NCBI RefSeq assembly: GCF_051251565.1
Contig: NZ_JBPOFB010000001.1
Location: 62,001 to 126,000, forward strand
Source: Marivita sp051251565
GTDB taxonomy: Bacteria; Pseudomonadota; Alphaproteobacteria; Rhodobacterales; Rhodobacteraceae
DNA: 64,000 bases
Direction of reading: 5' to 3'
Below, one piece after another: positions 9,186 through 18,014 of the stretch. The notes below the pieces were generated by a model. That model saw only the letters and a list, made by a program, of their open reading frames with translations, did not search any database and had not been told where the DNA came from. A program made the translations under genes and the position numbers. How positions within the stretch are numbered: position 1 is the stretch's first letter; the number at the start of each line of letters is the position of its first letter.

Positions 9186-10207
9186 AACTGTCCCCGCGCG
9201 AAGCGTTCGGGTATTTTGGCAAGCCCGATCCGGCCAAGACCGGCATCCTGATCTTTGGCGAAGACGCAATGCGCGTGGCACTCAAACGGCAGGAACTGAT
9301 CGCGGCGCTGATCGGCCCCGAAGGCGAAAGCGAAATGCGCCTGACCCGGATTCAAGCTGCAGAGCTGCGCAAGGAGCCCGCGCTTTTGGGTGACGCAATC
9401 AAAGCAGTTGGATTTTTCCCCGGACCGCGCGTGGCATTTGTCGAAGATGCCAATGACACGATTGCCAAACAGGTCGCGGCGGCGATCGAAGATTGGCAGC
9501 CGGGCGATGCGCAGATTGTTGTGACCGGCGGGCAGCTGACCGCCAAATCGGCATTGCGCAAACTGTTTGAGAGCCACCCCAACGCCTATGCGGCGGCACT
9601 GTATAATGATCCGCCCAGCCGGGCCGAGATCGAAGCAGAACTGACACGCGCCGGGCTTGCGCGGCCGGATGGCGCGGCGATGGAGATGCTCACATCCCTA
9701 TCGCGCGAGATTGATCCGGGGGATTTCCGCCAGACGCTTGAGAAAATCGCCCTCTATAAACTGGGCGATGCGACGCCACTTACACCGGATGAGGTGACGT
9801 TGTGCGCTCCGGGATCGACCGAGGCCGATCTGGATGATGTGCTCAACATCGTGGCTGATGGGCGCACAGGTGACATTGGCCCCGTGATGGCACGGCTTGA
9901 AGCGCAAGGCACGGCAGCGGTGACGCTTCTGATCATGGCAACGCGGCATTTCCGGGCGCTGCACGTTGCAGCATCAGATCCGGGTGGCGTGGGGCAAGGT
10001 ATGGGGCGTTTGCGTCCGCCGGTCTTCGGTCCGCGCCGGGATCGCATGTCGCGGCAGGCGTCCGGTTGGGGCATGTACCGGTTGGAGCAAGCGTTGCAGA
10101 TGTTGCTTGAGACGGATCTGTCGCTGCGTTCAGCGGGGCAGCACGGACCAGCGATGGCGATTGTCGAGCGCGCGTTCATCCGCTTGGCGATGCTTGGGCG
10201 CAGATGA
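9182..10207 (+). CDS. holA: DNA polymerase III subunit delta
   Basis: 341 aa, normal for HolA. This is the delta subunit of the clamp loader that opens the beta sliding clamp during chromosome replication. The N-terminal AAA-like domain (ILIFGEDAMRVALKRQELIAALIG) lacks a Walker A motif, as is usual for delta. The middle and C-terminal helical collar domains follow (DFRQTLEKIALY; LEQALQMLLETDLSLRS). It is translationally coupled to lptE through a 4-nt ATGA overlap. Confidence 0.96.
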   Translation: MKLSPREAFGYFGKPDPAKTGILIFGEDAMRVALKRQELIAALIGPEGESEMRLTRIQAAELRKEPALLGDAIKAVGFFPGPRVAFVEDANDTIAKQVAAAIEDWQPGDAQIVVTGGQLTAKSALRKLFESHPNAYAAALYNDPPSRAEIEAELTRAGLARPDGAAMEMLTSLSREIDPGDFRQTLEKIALYKLGDATPLTPDEVTLCAPGSTEADLDDVLNIVADGRTGDIGPVMARLEAQGTAAVTLLIMATRHFRALHVAASDPGGVGQGMGRLRPPVFGPRRDRMSRQASGWGMYRLEQALQMLLETDLSLRSAGQHGPAMAIVERAFIRLAMLGRR

Positions 10208-10212
10208 GGCGT

Positions 10213-10230
10213 GCCGGGCCAAAGCCCGGC
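10213..10230. other. Short hairpin between holA and the GST gene
   Basis: GCCGGGC (10213-10219) pairs with GCCCGGC (10224-10230) around CAAA, then CTTT and a G run. The T tract is too weak for a confident terminator. It may partly separate holA from the next gene. Confidence 0.35.
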
Positions 10231-10245
10231 CTTTGGGGGGGGACT

Positions 10246-10830
10246 ATGTATAAACTAGTTGGAAATCGTGCGACGCGGGCATTCCGGCCCTTGTGGCTGC
10301 TCGAAGAACTGAGTGTGCCGTACCAGCATATCCCGGCCGCGCCGCGCTCCGACGAGGTGCGCGCGCACAGCCCTGCGGGCAAAGTGCCCGTGTTGGTCGA
10401 CGGGGACCAAGTGATTGCTGATTCCATGGCGATTGTGACCTATCTGGCGGATAAGCATGGCGCGTTTACCCATCCGGCGGGCACAGTCGCACGGGCGCGG
10501 CAGGACGCCTGGACGTTTCGGGTGTTGGACGAGGTAGACAGCGTCTTGTGGACGGCGGCTCGGCACAGCTTCATTTTGCCCGAAGACCAACGTGTGCCTG
10601 CGATCAAAGACAGCCTTAGGGTCGAATTTGCCGGAAACATGGATCGCATCGCGGATGAGATGACGTCGGACTGCCTGACAGGCGATGATCCGACCGTGCC
10701 GGATATCCTGCTGGCACACTGTCTGGGCTGGGCGCGGAATGCCAATTTCCCAGATGCGCCTGACGTGTTGGTGGCGTATCTGCGCCGCCTTCGGGACCGG
10801 CCCGCGTTTCAGCGCGCGGCGGCGCTGTAA
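10246..10830 (+). CDS. Glutathione S-transferase family protein
   Basis: 194 aa from the ATG at 10246, which follows a G-rich ribosome-binding region. A start at 10204 overlapping holA would add 14 residues unlike the family. The N-terminal thioredoxin fold contains the cis-proline region GKVPVLVDGD and the glutathione gamma-glutamyl contact ADSMAIVTYLADK. The C-terminal helical domain includes DNA-encoded DVLVAYLRRLRDRPAFQRA, a typical GST ending. It may conjugate or reduce substrates with glutathione, or act as a maleylacetoacetate-isomerase-like enzyme; specificity is not readable. It lies 150 nt upstream of the formate dehydrogenase gene. Confidence 0.9.
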   Translation: MYKLVGNRATRAFRPLWLLEELSVPYQHIPAAPRSDEVRAHSPAGKVPVLVDGDQVIADSMAIVTYLADKHGAFTHPAGTVARARQDAWTFRVLDEVDSVLWTAARHSFILPEDQRVPAIKDSLRVEFAGNMDRIADEMTSDCLTGDDPTVPDILLAHCLGWARNANFPDAPDVLVAYLRRLRDRPAFQRAAAL

Positions 10831-10982
10831 TACAGGCTTTCGAAACTGCATCTCGCGCCCCTTGGGAGAGAATTGTGCACATCGGAAACTGCTCGGACGC
10901 AAATCTGCGCCAAGGTGTCGGGATTGTTGATCCCGTGTTGCCCCCGAATGCGGTTAGAGTGTGGGCGACAAGGGAGACTGCA

Positions 10983-13751
10983 ATGACCGACACGATCCGC
11001 TTTACCCTCGATGGGGCAGAAGTTGAGGCCCGCGCTGGCGAGACCATTTGGGAGGTCGCCAATGGCCGTGGTCTGGTGATCCCGCACCTGTGTCACAAAC
11101 CGGCGCTCGGCTATCGCCCTGACGGCAATTGCCGCGCGTGTATGGTCGAGGTTGCGGGCGAACGTACCTTGGTGGCGTCGTGCATCCGCGAACCTGTTGA
11201 GGGCATGGTGGTCACCACAGACTCTGCCCGTGCCACATTAGCGCGCAAGATGGTGGTCGAGATGCTGCTGGCGGATCAGCCCGAACGGGATGCCGCGCAT
11301 GACAAGTCCTCGCATCTTTGGGACATGGCCGATGCGACGGGCGTATCGGAAAGCCGTCTTCCGACCTTGGATGTAGAACGGATTCCGCTGCTCGATGACA
11401 GCCATGTTGCGATGCGGGTGAACCTTGATGCCTGCATCCAATGCGGTTTGTGCGTGCGCGCCTGCCGCGAGGTACAGGTCAATGACGTGATCGGCATGGC
11501 CGGACGCGGGCATGATGCCTATCCGGTGTTCGATTTCGACGATCCCATGGGCGACAGCACCTGTGTGGCCTGCGGTGAATGTGTGCAGGCTTGCCCCACG
11601 GGCGCACTGATGCCCGCGACTGTGCTGGATGACGCGCAAGTGGGCGACAGCAAAGATTACGACAAAGAGATCGAAAGCATTTGTCCGTTCTGCGGTGTGG
11701 GTTGTCAGGTCAGCCTTAAGGTCAAAGACAACCGCGTTGTCTATGTCGAGGGGATCAATGGGCCAGCCAACGAAGGGCGACTCTGCGTCAAAGGGCGGTT
11801 TGGGTTTGACTATATTCACCACAAACACCGTCTGACGAAACCGCTGATCCGGCGAGATGATGCGCCCGCAAAGGGGCTGAACGTCGATCCGGATAACTGG
11901 CAGGAGGTGTTCCGCGAGGCGTCTTGGGACGAGGCGTTGGACTTTGCCGCAAAGGGACTGAAAGGGCGCGGGCGTGAAGTGGCGGGCTTTGGGTCCGCCA
12001 AGTGTACGAACGAAGAAGCGTATTTGTTTCAGAAGTTCATCCGTCAGGGATTTGGCCATAACAACGTCGATCACTGCACGCGGCTGTGCCATGCCTCGTC
12101 CGTGGCGGCGCTGTTGGAGAATGTTGGGTCGGGGGCTGTGACGGCCACGTTCAACGAGATCGAAAATGCCGATGTGGCGATTGTGATCGGGGCGAACCCG
12201 GTGGAAAACCATCCGGTTGCCGCGACATATTTCAAGCAATTCGCCAAGCGCGGTGGCAAACTGATCGTGATGGATCCGCGCGGGCAGGCGTTAAAACGCC
12301 ATGCGACGCATATGCTGCAATTCCGGCCGGGCGCGGATGTCAGCATGCTCAACGCGATCATGCATGTGATTGTCGAGGAAGAGCTGTTCGACCGTCAATA
12401 TATCGAGGCCTATACCGAGAATTGGGAGGCCGAGAAGGCGCATCTGGCGGATTTTTCGCCCGAGAAGATGGCCGATCTTTGTGGCATTGATGCAGAGACG
12501 CTGCGCGCTGTGGCGCGGGACTTTGCGACGGCCAAGGCGGGCATGATTTTCTGGGGAATGGGCATTTCGCAGCATATCCATGGCACCGATAATTCCCGCT
12601 GCCTGATCTCATTGGCGCTGATGACCGGACATGTCGGGCGCCCCGGCGCCGGATTGCACCCGCTGCGCGGGCAGAACAATGTGCAGGGCGCATCCGATGC
12701 CGGACTGGTCCCGATGTTCCTGCCGGATTACCAGTCTGTGATGGATGATGGCGTGCGATCTGCCTTTACGGATGTCTGGAAGTCGGGCGATTTCTCGAAC
12801 CAAAAGGGCCTCACCGTGACCGAGATCATGGATGCGGTGCATGACGGGGACATCAAGGCGATGTATATTCTGGGCGAAAACCCTGCCATGTCGGACCCCG
12901 ATGTCGAACACGCCCGCGATGCCTTGGCCAATTTGGACATGCTTGTGGTGCAGGACATCTTCCTGACCGAGACCGCAAACTATGCCGACGTGATCCTGCC
13001 CGCGAGCGCCTTTGCAGAAAAGTCCGGCACCGTGACCAATACCAACCGACAGGTGCAGATGGGCCGCGCGGCGGTGACACCGCCCGGTGAGGCGCGCGAA
13101 GATTGGGCGATCACGACCGAACTGGCGCGCCGCTGTGGCATGGATTGGGACTATGACAGCCCGGCGGATGTGTTTGCGGAAATGAAGCTGAACATGCGGT
13201 CGCTGGAGAACATCACCTGGGACCGACTTGAGGCGCAAAACGCGGTCACCTATCCGTCGCTGTCGCCGGAAGACCCCGGTCAGGCGATTGTGTTCGGCGA
13301 CGGCTTCCCCCGTCCTCACGGGCGTGCACGGTTCACGCCTGCATCGGTGATTGCACCCGATGATGTGCCTGATGCTGAGTACCCGATGATCCTGACAACT
13401 GGTCGGCAGCTTGAACATTGGCACACCGGGTCGATGACGCGCCGGTCTGCTGTGTTGGACGCGGTCGAACCGGAAGCGAACTGTTCGCTGCACCCTTCGA
13501 CCTTGCGCAAGCTTGGGGTGGAACCGGGCGGTCATGTGCGCCTGACCACCAAGCGTGGCACCGTCGTCGTGATGGCCCGCGCCGACCGCGCGGTGGCCCC
13601 GGACATGGTGTTCCTACCCTTCGCCTATGTCGAGGCGGCAGCGAATATCTTGACCAATTCGGCGCTTGATCCCTATGGCAAGATCCCCGAGTTCAAGTTT
13701 TCGGCCGTGCGGGTCGAGGCAGCGGATCTCGGGGCGGTTGCGGCGGAATAG
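10983..13751 (+). CDS. Formate dehydrogenase alpha subunit (FdsA/FdhF-like, molybdenum)
   Basis: 922 aa from the ATG at 10983 (preceded by AGGGAGA). The domains in order are as follows. A NuoG-like [2Fe-2S] domain has Cys37, Cys50, Cys53 and Cys67. Two [4Fe-4S] ferredoxin motifs follow (DACIQCGLCVRAC and STCVACGECVQACPTG). A further Fe-S site is in the molybdopterin N-terminal domain (CPFCGVGC...CVKG), then the bis-MGD oxidoreductase domain with the molybdenum ligand as an ordinary Cys (Cys369 in RLCHASS), not selenocysteine. Last is a molydopterin dinucleotide-binding barrel (TTGRQLEHWHTGSMTRR). It should oxidise formate to CO2. The partner flavin/diaphorase subunits (FdsB, FdsG) and FdhD are not in this window, so its electron acceptor is unclear. 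Confidence 0.93.
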   Translation: MTDTIRFTLDGAEVEARAGETIWEVANGRGLVIPHLCHKPALGYRPDGNCRACMVEVAGERTLVASCIREPVEGMVVTTDSARATLARKMVVEMLLADQPERDAAHDKSSHLWDMADATGVSESRLPTLDVERIPLLDDSHVAMRVNLDACIQCGLCVRACREVQVNDVIGMAGRGHDAYPVFDFDDPMGDSTCVACGECVQACPTGALMPATVLDDAQVGDSKDYDKEIESICPFCGVGCQVSLKVKDNRVVYVEGINGPANEGRLCVKGRFGFDYIHHKHRLTKPLIRRDDAPAKGLNVDPDNWQEVFREASWDEALDFAAKGLKGRGREVAGFGSAKCTNEEAYLFQKFIRQGFGHNNVDHCTRLCHASSVAALLENVGSGAVTATFNEIENADVAIVIGANPVENHPVAATYFKQFAKRGGKLIVMDPRGQALKRHATHMLQFRPGADVSMLNAIMHVIVEEELFDRQYIEAYTENWEAEKAHLADFSPEKMADLCGIDAETLRAVARDFATAKAGMIFWGMGISQHIHGTDNSRCLISLALMTGHVGRPGAGLHPLRGQNNVQGASDAGLVPMFLPDYQSVMDDGVRSAFTDVWKSGDFSNQKGLTVTEIMDAVHDGDIKAMYILGENPAMSDPDVEHARDALANLDMLVVQDIFLTETANYADVILPASAFAEKSGTVTNTNRQVQMGRAAVTPPGEAREDWAITTELARRCGMDWDYDSPADVFAEMKLNMRSLENITWDRLEAQNAVTYPSLSPEDPGQAIVFGDGFPRPHGRARFTPASVIAPDDVPDAEYPMILTTGRQLEHWHTGSMTRRSAVLDAVEPEANCSLHPSTLRKLGVEPGGHVRLTTKRGTVVVMARADRAVAPDMVFLPFAYVEAAANILTNSALDPYGKIPEFKFSAVRVEAADLGAVAAE

Positions 13752-13864
13752 ATACATAGAGCGCTGACGCGAAAAGGTTTTCTTGGCCACGGGCTTGCGT
13801 CGCGCGGCATAGACACGTTTTCTACTGTGGCGCTTTTGAGGATGTGTCGCCTGAGACGACGTTG

Positions 13865-13891
13865 CTTTGGCGTATTTGGAAAAAGAAGAAG
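13865..13891 (+). repeat. 27-nt leader element, copy 1 (GTATTTGGAAAAAGAAGAAG type)
   Basis: The run CTTTGGCGTATTTG then GAAAAAGAAGAAG is nearly identical (about 24 of 27 positions) to 63729-63754. Both copies sit directly upstream of a plus-strand gene and provide a purine-rich ribosome-binding region. It is probably a recurrent 5'-leader sequence of this genome. Confidence 0.6.
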
Positions 13892-13901
13892 GACATCTGT
13901 C

Positions 13902-15101
13902 ATGCTCCCGATCCAGCCAGCGCGCTTTCTGGAAGACCTTCACAACTTGCGGGGGTTCGGCGCTGCGGGCCTTGGCAAAGGTGTGGTGCGTCCGGCTTAT
14001 TCCGAGGCGGATATCGCGGCGCGGGGGTGGTTGGCGGCACGTATAACAGAGGCGGGATTGCGCGTGCATGTCGATCCTGTCGGATCGGTCTTTGGCTTGG
14101 CTGAAGGGCCGTCGCTTTTGCTTGGGTCGCATTCGGACAGCCAGCCGGAGGGTGGATGGCTGGACGGAGCTTTGGGAGTGATCGCGGCGCTGGAGATTGC
14201 ACGGGCGGCGCGTGAGGCCGGTGGACCGGCAGTGTCGGTTGTGTCCTTTCAGGACGAAGAGGGCCGGTTCGGCGTGACCACGGGCAGCGCGGTTTGGTCG
14301 GGCAGCCTGACGCTAAAGGCCGCGGACCTTCTGGTTGACCGGGACGGTGTGTCGTTTGGCGCGGCGCGCGCATCTATGCCGGGGCGGTCAGAGATGTTTG
14401 TCGATCCTTCACAGTTTTCTGGCTTCCTGGAGATGCATATCGAACAGGGGCCGGTTCTGGACCGCGAGAGCGAGGCGATTGGTGTGGTCGATGCCATTGT
14501 TGGCATTCGGGACATGAAGATCACGTTTGAAGGTGAACAGAACCACGCGGGCACCACGCCGATGCAGGGGCGACGGGATGCGTTTCAGGCGGTGTCCCGG
14601 TTCAACACGTTGTTGGCTGACAGGTTTGCCAATGTGGTCACGCCGCGCACGGTTTGGACCATTGGGCATATAAGCCTGCACCCCAACGCATCGTCTATTG
14701 TGCCGGGTCGGGCCACATTTTCAATGCAGTGGCGTGACGGTGATGCGGACCGGCTTGGCCGGATGGAGCAGATCATCCGTGACACCGCGCAGGAGGTTGC
14801 ATCGTCAGGCGGTTTTGAGCTGAGGTTCGGGCCAATGCTGGGGCTTGAACCTGTGAAGATGGACACTCGGCTGCGCGGGGCGCTCGAAACCGCGGCAGAG
14901 GCCGAGGTGCCGGGGCGCTGGCGCGTGATGCCATCGGGCGCGCTACACGACGCAACCAACCTGTCCGGGCTCATGCCGGTGGCGATGCTGTTTGTGCCGT
15001 CAATCGGTGGGATCAGCCATGCGTTTGGTGAAGACACAGCTGAGGCTGATCTGGTCACCGGGCTTTCGGTTCTCGCTGGGGCCGTTGCCGCTTTGGGGTA
15101 G
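13902..15101 (+). CDS. M20-family Zn-dependent amidohydrolase (N-carbamoyl-amino-acid hydrolase / allantoate amidohydrolase type)
   Basis: 399 aa from the ATG at 13902, 11 nt after a GAAGAAG ribosome-binding sequence; an upstream start at 13827 would read through the leader repeat. The family motifs for two metal ions and dimer catalysis are present: LGSHSDSQPEGGWLDG (His, Asp), QDEEGRFG (Glu pair), MHIEQGPVLD (His, Glu), NHAGTTPM and the C-terminal ISHAFGEDT (His). Related enzymes split N-carbamoyl-L-amino acids, allantoate or ureidoglycolate to release ammonia and CO2. Exact substrate is not readable, and no hydantoinase or purine catabolic gene is adjacent. It converges on a response-regulator gene across 121 nt that hold no clear terminator. 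Confidence 0.88.
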   Translation: MLPIQPARFLEDLHNLRGFGAAGLGKGVVRPAYSEADIAARGWLAARITEAGLRVHVDPVGSVFGLAEGPSLLLGSHSDSQPEGGWLDGALGVIAALEIARAAREAGGPAVSVVSFQDEEGRFGVTTGSAVWSGSLTLKAADLLVDRDGVSFGAARASMPGRSEMFVDPSQFSGFLEMHIEQGPVLDRESEAIGVVDAIVGIRDMKITFEGEQNHAGTTPMQGRRDAFQAVSRFNTLLADRFANVVTPRTVWTIGHISLHPNASSIVPGRATFSMQWRDGDADRLGRMEQIIRDTAQEVASSGGFELRFGPMLGLEPVKMDTRLRGALETAAEAEVPGRWRVMPSGALHDATNLSGLMPVAMLFVPSIGGISHAFGEDTAEADLVTGLSVLAGAVAALG

Positions 15102-15222
15102 TCCGGCGTTTCGTGCTATCGTCATCCCTTTGGGGTCAGGGCACATGGCATCGAGATAACAGCCATGCTGTTTGCAGGGGTTTTGTCGGCGTTGCGCTGG
15201 GTGATGGGGATTTGATGAGGCG

Positions 15223-15924
15223 TCAGGCCCATGTCACGTCGCCCAGAAAGATATACCCGGCACCGTAGATCGTCTTGATCAGGCGGGGGTTTTTCGGGTC
15301 TTCGCGCAGTTTTGTGCGTAGGCGCGAGATACGCACATCCATCGCGCGATCAAAGCTGTCACCTGCGGCCCCACCGAGTGTATCCTGCATGTAGTCGCGG
15401 GTGATCAGGCGGTTGGGGCTTTCCAGAAAGAGCCGCAGCACCTCGCCTTCGGCATGCGAGAACGGGGTTTCTGCGCCGGTTTCATCTTGCAAGGAATAGC
15501 GATCGAAGTGAGCGATCCAGCCGTTAAAACGAGCGGTCTGGCCAGTCGGGGCTACCGCCGTTCGCGTGCGCAGACGGGCACGGACACGGGCGACAACCTC
15601 GGCCGGATCAAACGGCTTGATAATGTAATCGTCAGCACCCAGTTCCAGCCCGGTGATCTTGTCCTGCACCTGCGCGCGTCCCGAGATGATGATGACAGTG
15701 GCCCCTTGTTCAAGCGCCAATCGATGCACAAGGCTGAGGCCGTCGCGGTCGGGCAGGCTCAGATCGACAAGGCAGACATCGGGCGTCGTGCGGCGCAGCG
15801 CCAGTTCGAATTCCCCGGCGCGCCCAAAGCTGAGCGTGTCATAGCCTGCGTCCTGTAGCGCTTCGGATAGCATGGTGCGGATTGCGGGTTCGTCATCCAG
15901 AATGGTGATCAGTGGCTTGCTCAT
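15223..15924 (-). CDS. OmpR/PhoB-family response regulator
   Basis: 233 aa. The receiver domain (1-120) has the acidic pair D11-D12, phospho-acceptor D54 in CLVDLSLPD, and the conserved Lys in DDYIIKPFDP. The C-terminal winged helix (about 135-230) contains SHAEGEVLRLFLESPNRLITRDYMQ and the ending LIKTIYGAGYIF. It should bind direct repeats in promoters as a dimer when phosphorylated. Its start overlaps the stop of the upstream hybrid kinase by 4 nt (ATGA), so the kinase is the evident partner. Targets are unknown. Confidence 0.95.
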   Translation of the reverse strand: MSKPLITILDDEPAIRTMLSEALQDAGYDTLSFGRAGEFELALRRTTPDVCLVDLSLPDRDGLSLVHRLALEQGATVIIISGRAQVQDKITGLELGADDYIIKPFDPAEVVARVRARLRTRTAVAPTGQTARFNGWIAHFDRYSLQDETGAETPFSHAEGEVLRLFLESPNRLITRDYMQDTLGGAAGDSFDRAMDVRISRLRTKLREDPKNPRLIKTIYGAGYIFLGDVTWA

Positions 15925-17807
15925 GTCGGGTTGGCCTCGTGGCCCAGAAACGCGGCCAGAACGGATTTGGAAAAGGGTTTGCGCAGCACGGCGGCTTTCG
16001 AGGCGGCGTCCTTGTGGCGTGGGTCGGTGGCGGGCAGCGATGTCATCAGATGGACAGGTTTCTTGGGCAGGGCAGTGACAAGCTCTGTGCCCAGGGTGAG
16101 TCCTTCCAGGGAAATATCCGAGAGCACGAAGGCAATGTCGGGCACGCCTTGCGCCAAGGCCAGAGCTTCGTCTACGGAGGTGGCTTCGATCACGCTGTGG
16201 CCCAGACTTGTGAGCATTTCACGGATCGTGGCACGCAGATCCCCGCTGTCTTCGACCAGAAGGACCAGTTCGTTGGTCAGATGGCGTGCGGCGTGGCGCA
16301 AGGGCAGGCGTAGGGTGACGCGGGCGCCGGTGCCTGTGTTGCCGACCTGAAGCTGCCCACCCGCCAGTTTGGCGGTGTCATAGACCATGGACAGGCCAAG
16401 CCCGGACCCGCCATCGCCCTTGGTGGTGAAGAACGGATCAAGCGCGTGTTTCAGGGCATCCTCGGAAAACCCGGTTCCGGTGTCTTCGACGGTGAAGTCG
16501 ATCCATGTATCGCGGATCTCGGACGCGGTCAGTCGGATGCTGCCCGTGCCGGTGCACGCGTCGCGCGCGTTGAGGATGAGGTTCAGCAGGCTGTCCTGCA
16601 ATTGGCCGGCATCAAGCAGCGCCCGTTGGGTGATGGATGTCTCGAAACTCAGGCTGATGCTGTCGGGCAGCGAAGGGGCCGCCAGCGTGTGCAGATCGGA
16701 CAGAAACGTCGCCACATCCAGCGGTTCGGGTCGCCAGGCACGATGGGCGGTTATATCGGCGATTCGGTTCAGAAGATCACCCCCCCGACGGGCGGCTTGC
16801 AGCGTGGCGGTGATCAGCGGGTCGGCATCGGGTGGCAGGTCCATCCGGGCAAGTTTCGACTGCATGCCAAGGATAATGGTCAGCAGGTTCGAGAAATCAT
16901 GGGCAAGGCCAGAGGTCAGCTGCGCGGCCATTTCGCGGCGGCGGGTTTGCTGAAGTGCTGCGCGCGCTTGGGTTTCTTCCGTCACATCCATCGACAAGAT
17001 GTAGACGCCGTTTTCAGATTCGTCCGGCGTAAAGGCGACGCGGATGCGGCGGGAACTGCCGATGTCAGTAAATTCAAAGGTCGAAGGATCGCCCGCCAAG
17101 GCCATCTGAAGGTGCGGCAAAACACGGGCATAGGCATCGGCCCCCAGCGCCTCGGAGATGTGCAGGCCGACGATTTTCGACGGACGCCCCGGCATGACGT
17201 TGGACAGGCGGCGGTTTGAAAACGTGTAATGCCCGGCGCTGTCCACATGCGCGATATGGGCGGGCATCATCTCGGTGGTCAACCGGGTGCGCGCTTCCAT
17301 TTCCCTCAGTTCGCGCTGTGCTTCTTCAAGGGCCGAGACAGTGGCAGCCAGTTTGCGGTTGGTGGCGGCCAGTTCCTCTGATCGGGCCAGCACCTCTTCG
17401 GACAAAAGTTCGGACCGGGTGCGCAAAAGCTGCTCCTGCGACTTGACCTCGGTGATGTCGGTATAAACCGTAACCCAACCGCCTTGAGGCAGGGGCGCGC
17501 CTTCGACGCTGATTGTGCGGCCATTGGCGCGGCTGCGTTCCATGTAATGGGGTTGAAACGCGCGGGCTTGTTCAACGCGGGTGCAGATGAAGCTTTCGAA
17601 ATCGTCGATCTCGCCATATTCGCCACGTCCGGCCAGATGACGGATTGTGGCTTCGAAATCGGCACCCGGTTTGGTGAGCGTGTCGGGGAGATTGAACATC
17701 TCGGCAAAGCGGGCATTGCAGGCGGCCAGCTTCAAGTCGCTGTCATAAATCGACAAGGCCTGTCCGATCAGGTTTAGCCCGGCTTGAATGAGCGCGTCGG
17801 TTTGCAT
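15921..17807 (-). CDS. PAS-domain hybrid sensor histidine kinase
   Basis: 628 aa, with no convincing membrane segment, so probably a cytoplasmic sensor. A PAS-7-type domain (about 8-120) is followed by a coiled coil (about 125-175) and a second PAS domain (about 178-278). The dimerisation/phospho-acceptor helix has His303 in SGLAHDFSNLL. The HATPase domain has N boxes near 409-413, G1 DTGTGF (442-447) and G2 GSGLGLS (467-473). A C-terminal receiver (about 513-625) has E519-D520, acceptor D564 and K610. It is coupled by overlap to an OmpR-type regulator. No Hpt domain is visible here, so the route of phosphate from kinase to the second regulator is open. The ligand is unknown. Confidence 0.93.
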   Translation of the reverse strand: MQTDALIQAGLNLIGQALSIYDSDLKLAACNARFAEMFNLPDTLTKPGADFEATIRHLAGRGEYGEIDDFESFICTRVEQARAFQPHYMERSRANGRTISVEGAPLPQGGWVTVYTDITEVKSQEQLLRTRSELLSEEVLARSEELAATNRKLAATVSALEEAQRELREMEARTRLTTEMMPAHIAHVDSAGHYTFSNRRLSNVMPGRPSKIVGLHISEALGADAYARVLPHLQMALAGDPSTFEFTDIGSSRRIRVAFTPDESENGVYILSMDVTEETQARAALQQTRRREMAAQLTSGLAHDFSNLLTIILGMQSKLARMDLPPDADPLITATLQAARRGGDLLNRIADITAHRAWRPEPLDVATFLSDLHTLAAPSLPDSISLSFETSITQRALLDAGQLQDSLLNLILNARDACTGTGSIRLTASEIRDTWIDFTVEDTGTGFSEDALKHALDPFFTTKGDGGSGLGLSMVYDTAKLAGGQLQVGNTGTGARVTLRLPLRHAARHLTNELVLLVEDSGDLRATIREMLTSLGHSVIEATSVDEALALAQGVPDIAFVLSDISLEGLTLGTELVTALPKKPVHLMTSLPATDPRHKDAASKAAVLRKPFSKSVLAAFLGHEANPT

Positions 17808-17923
17808 GCGAAAACCTCCGAAAATGGTTCCGTCCCCTTCTGGCTAGCATTGGATGGGCGCGGGGCAAAGTCTGGCGGAGCACCTGTTACAATTCGTAAG
17901 GATTGTGAAAACTTCAGGAAAAA

Positions 17924-17936
17924 GTTGACGGTCAAC
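17924..17936. promoter_or_regulatory. Candidate operator: GTTGAC-G-GTCAAC palindrome
   Basis: A perfect 6-bp inverted repeat, GTTGAC (17924-17929) and GTCAAC (17931-17936), around one G. It lies in the 207-nt divergent region between the sensor kinase and the acyl-CoA ligase. A second symmetric site, TTAC-AATTC-GTAA (17887-17899), lies 24 nt away. The spacing and symmetry suggest protein binding, but no regulator can be named. Confidence 0.4.
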
Positions 17937-18014
17937 CTGCCATCTGTCCAATCTTGGGACAGAGTCGCGCAAAGCGGCCGGTTCGGGTTCACCCGGGCAT
18001 AGGGAGGAAACGTT

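Noticed and set aside
12060..12120. Possible selenocysteine in the formate dehydrogenase
   Set aside because: The molybdenum-ligand codon is TGC (Cys369), not TGA, so no selenocysteine insertion is needed.
11238..13535. Two long minus-strand frames opposite the formate dehydrogenase gene
   Set aside because: Antisense shadows; the sense gene has all expected cofactor motifs.
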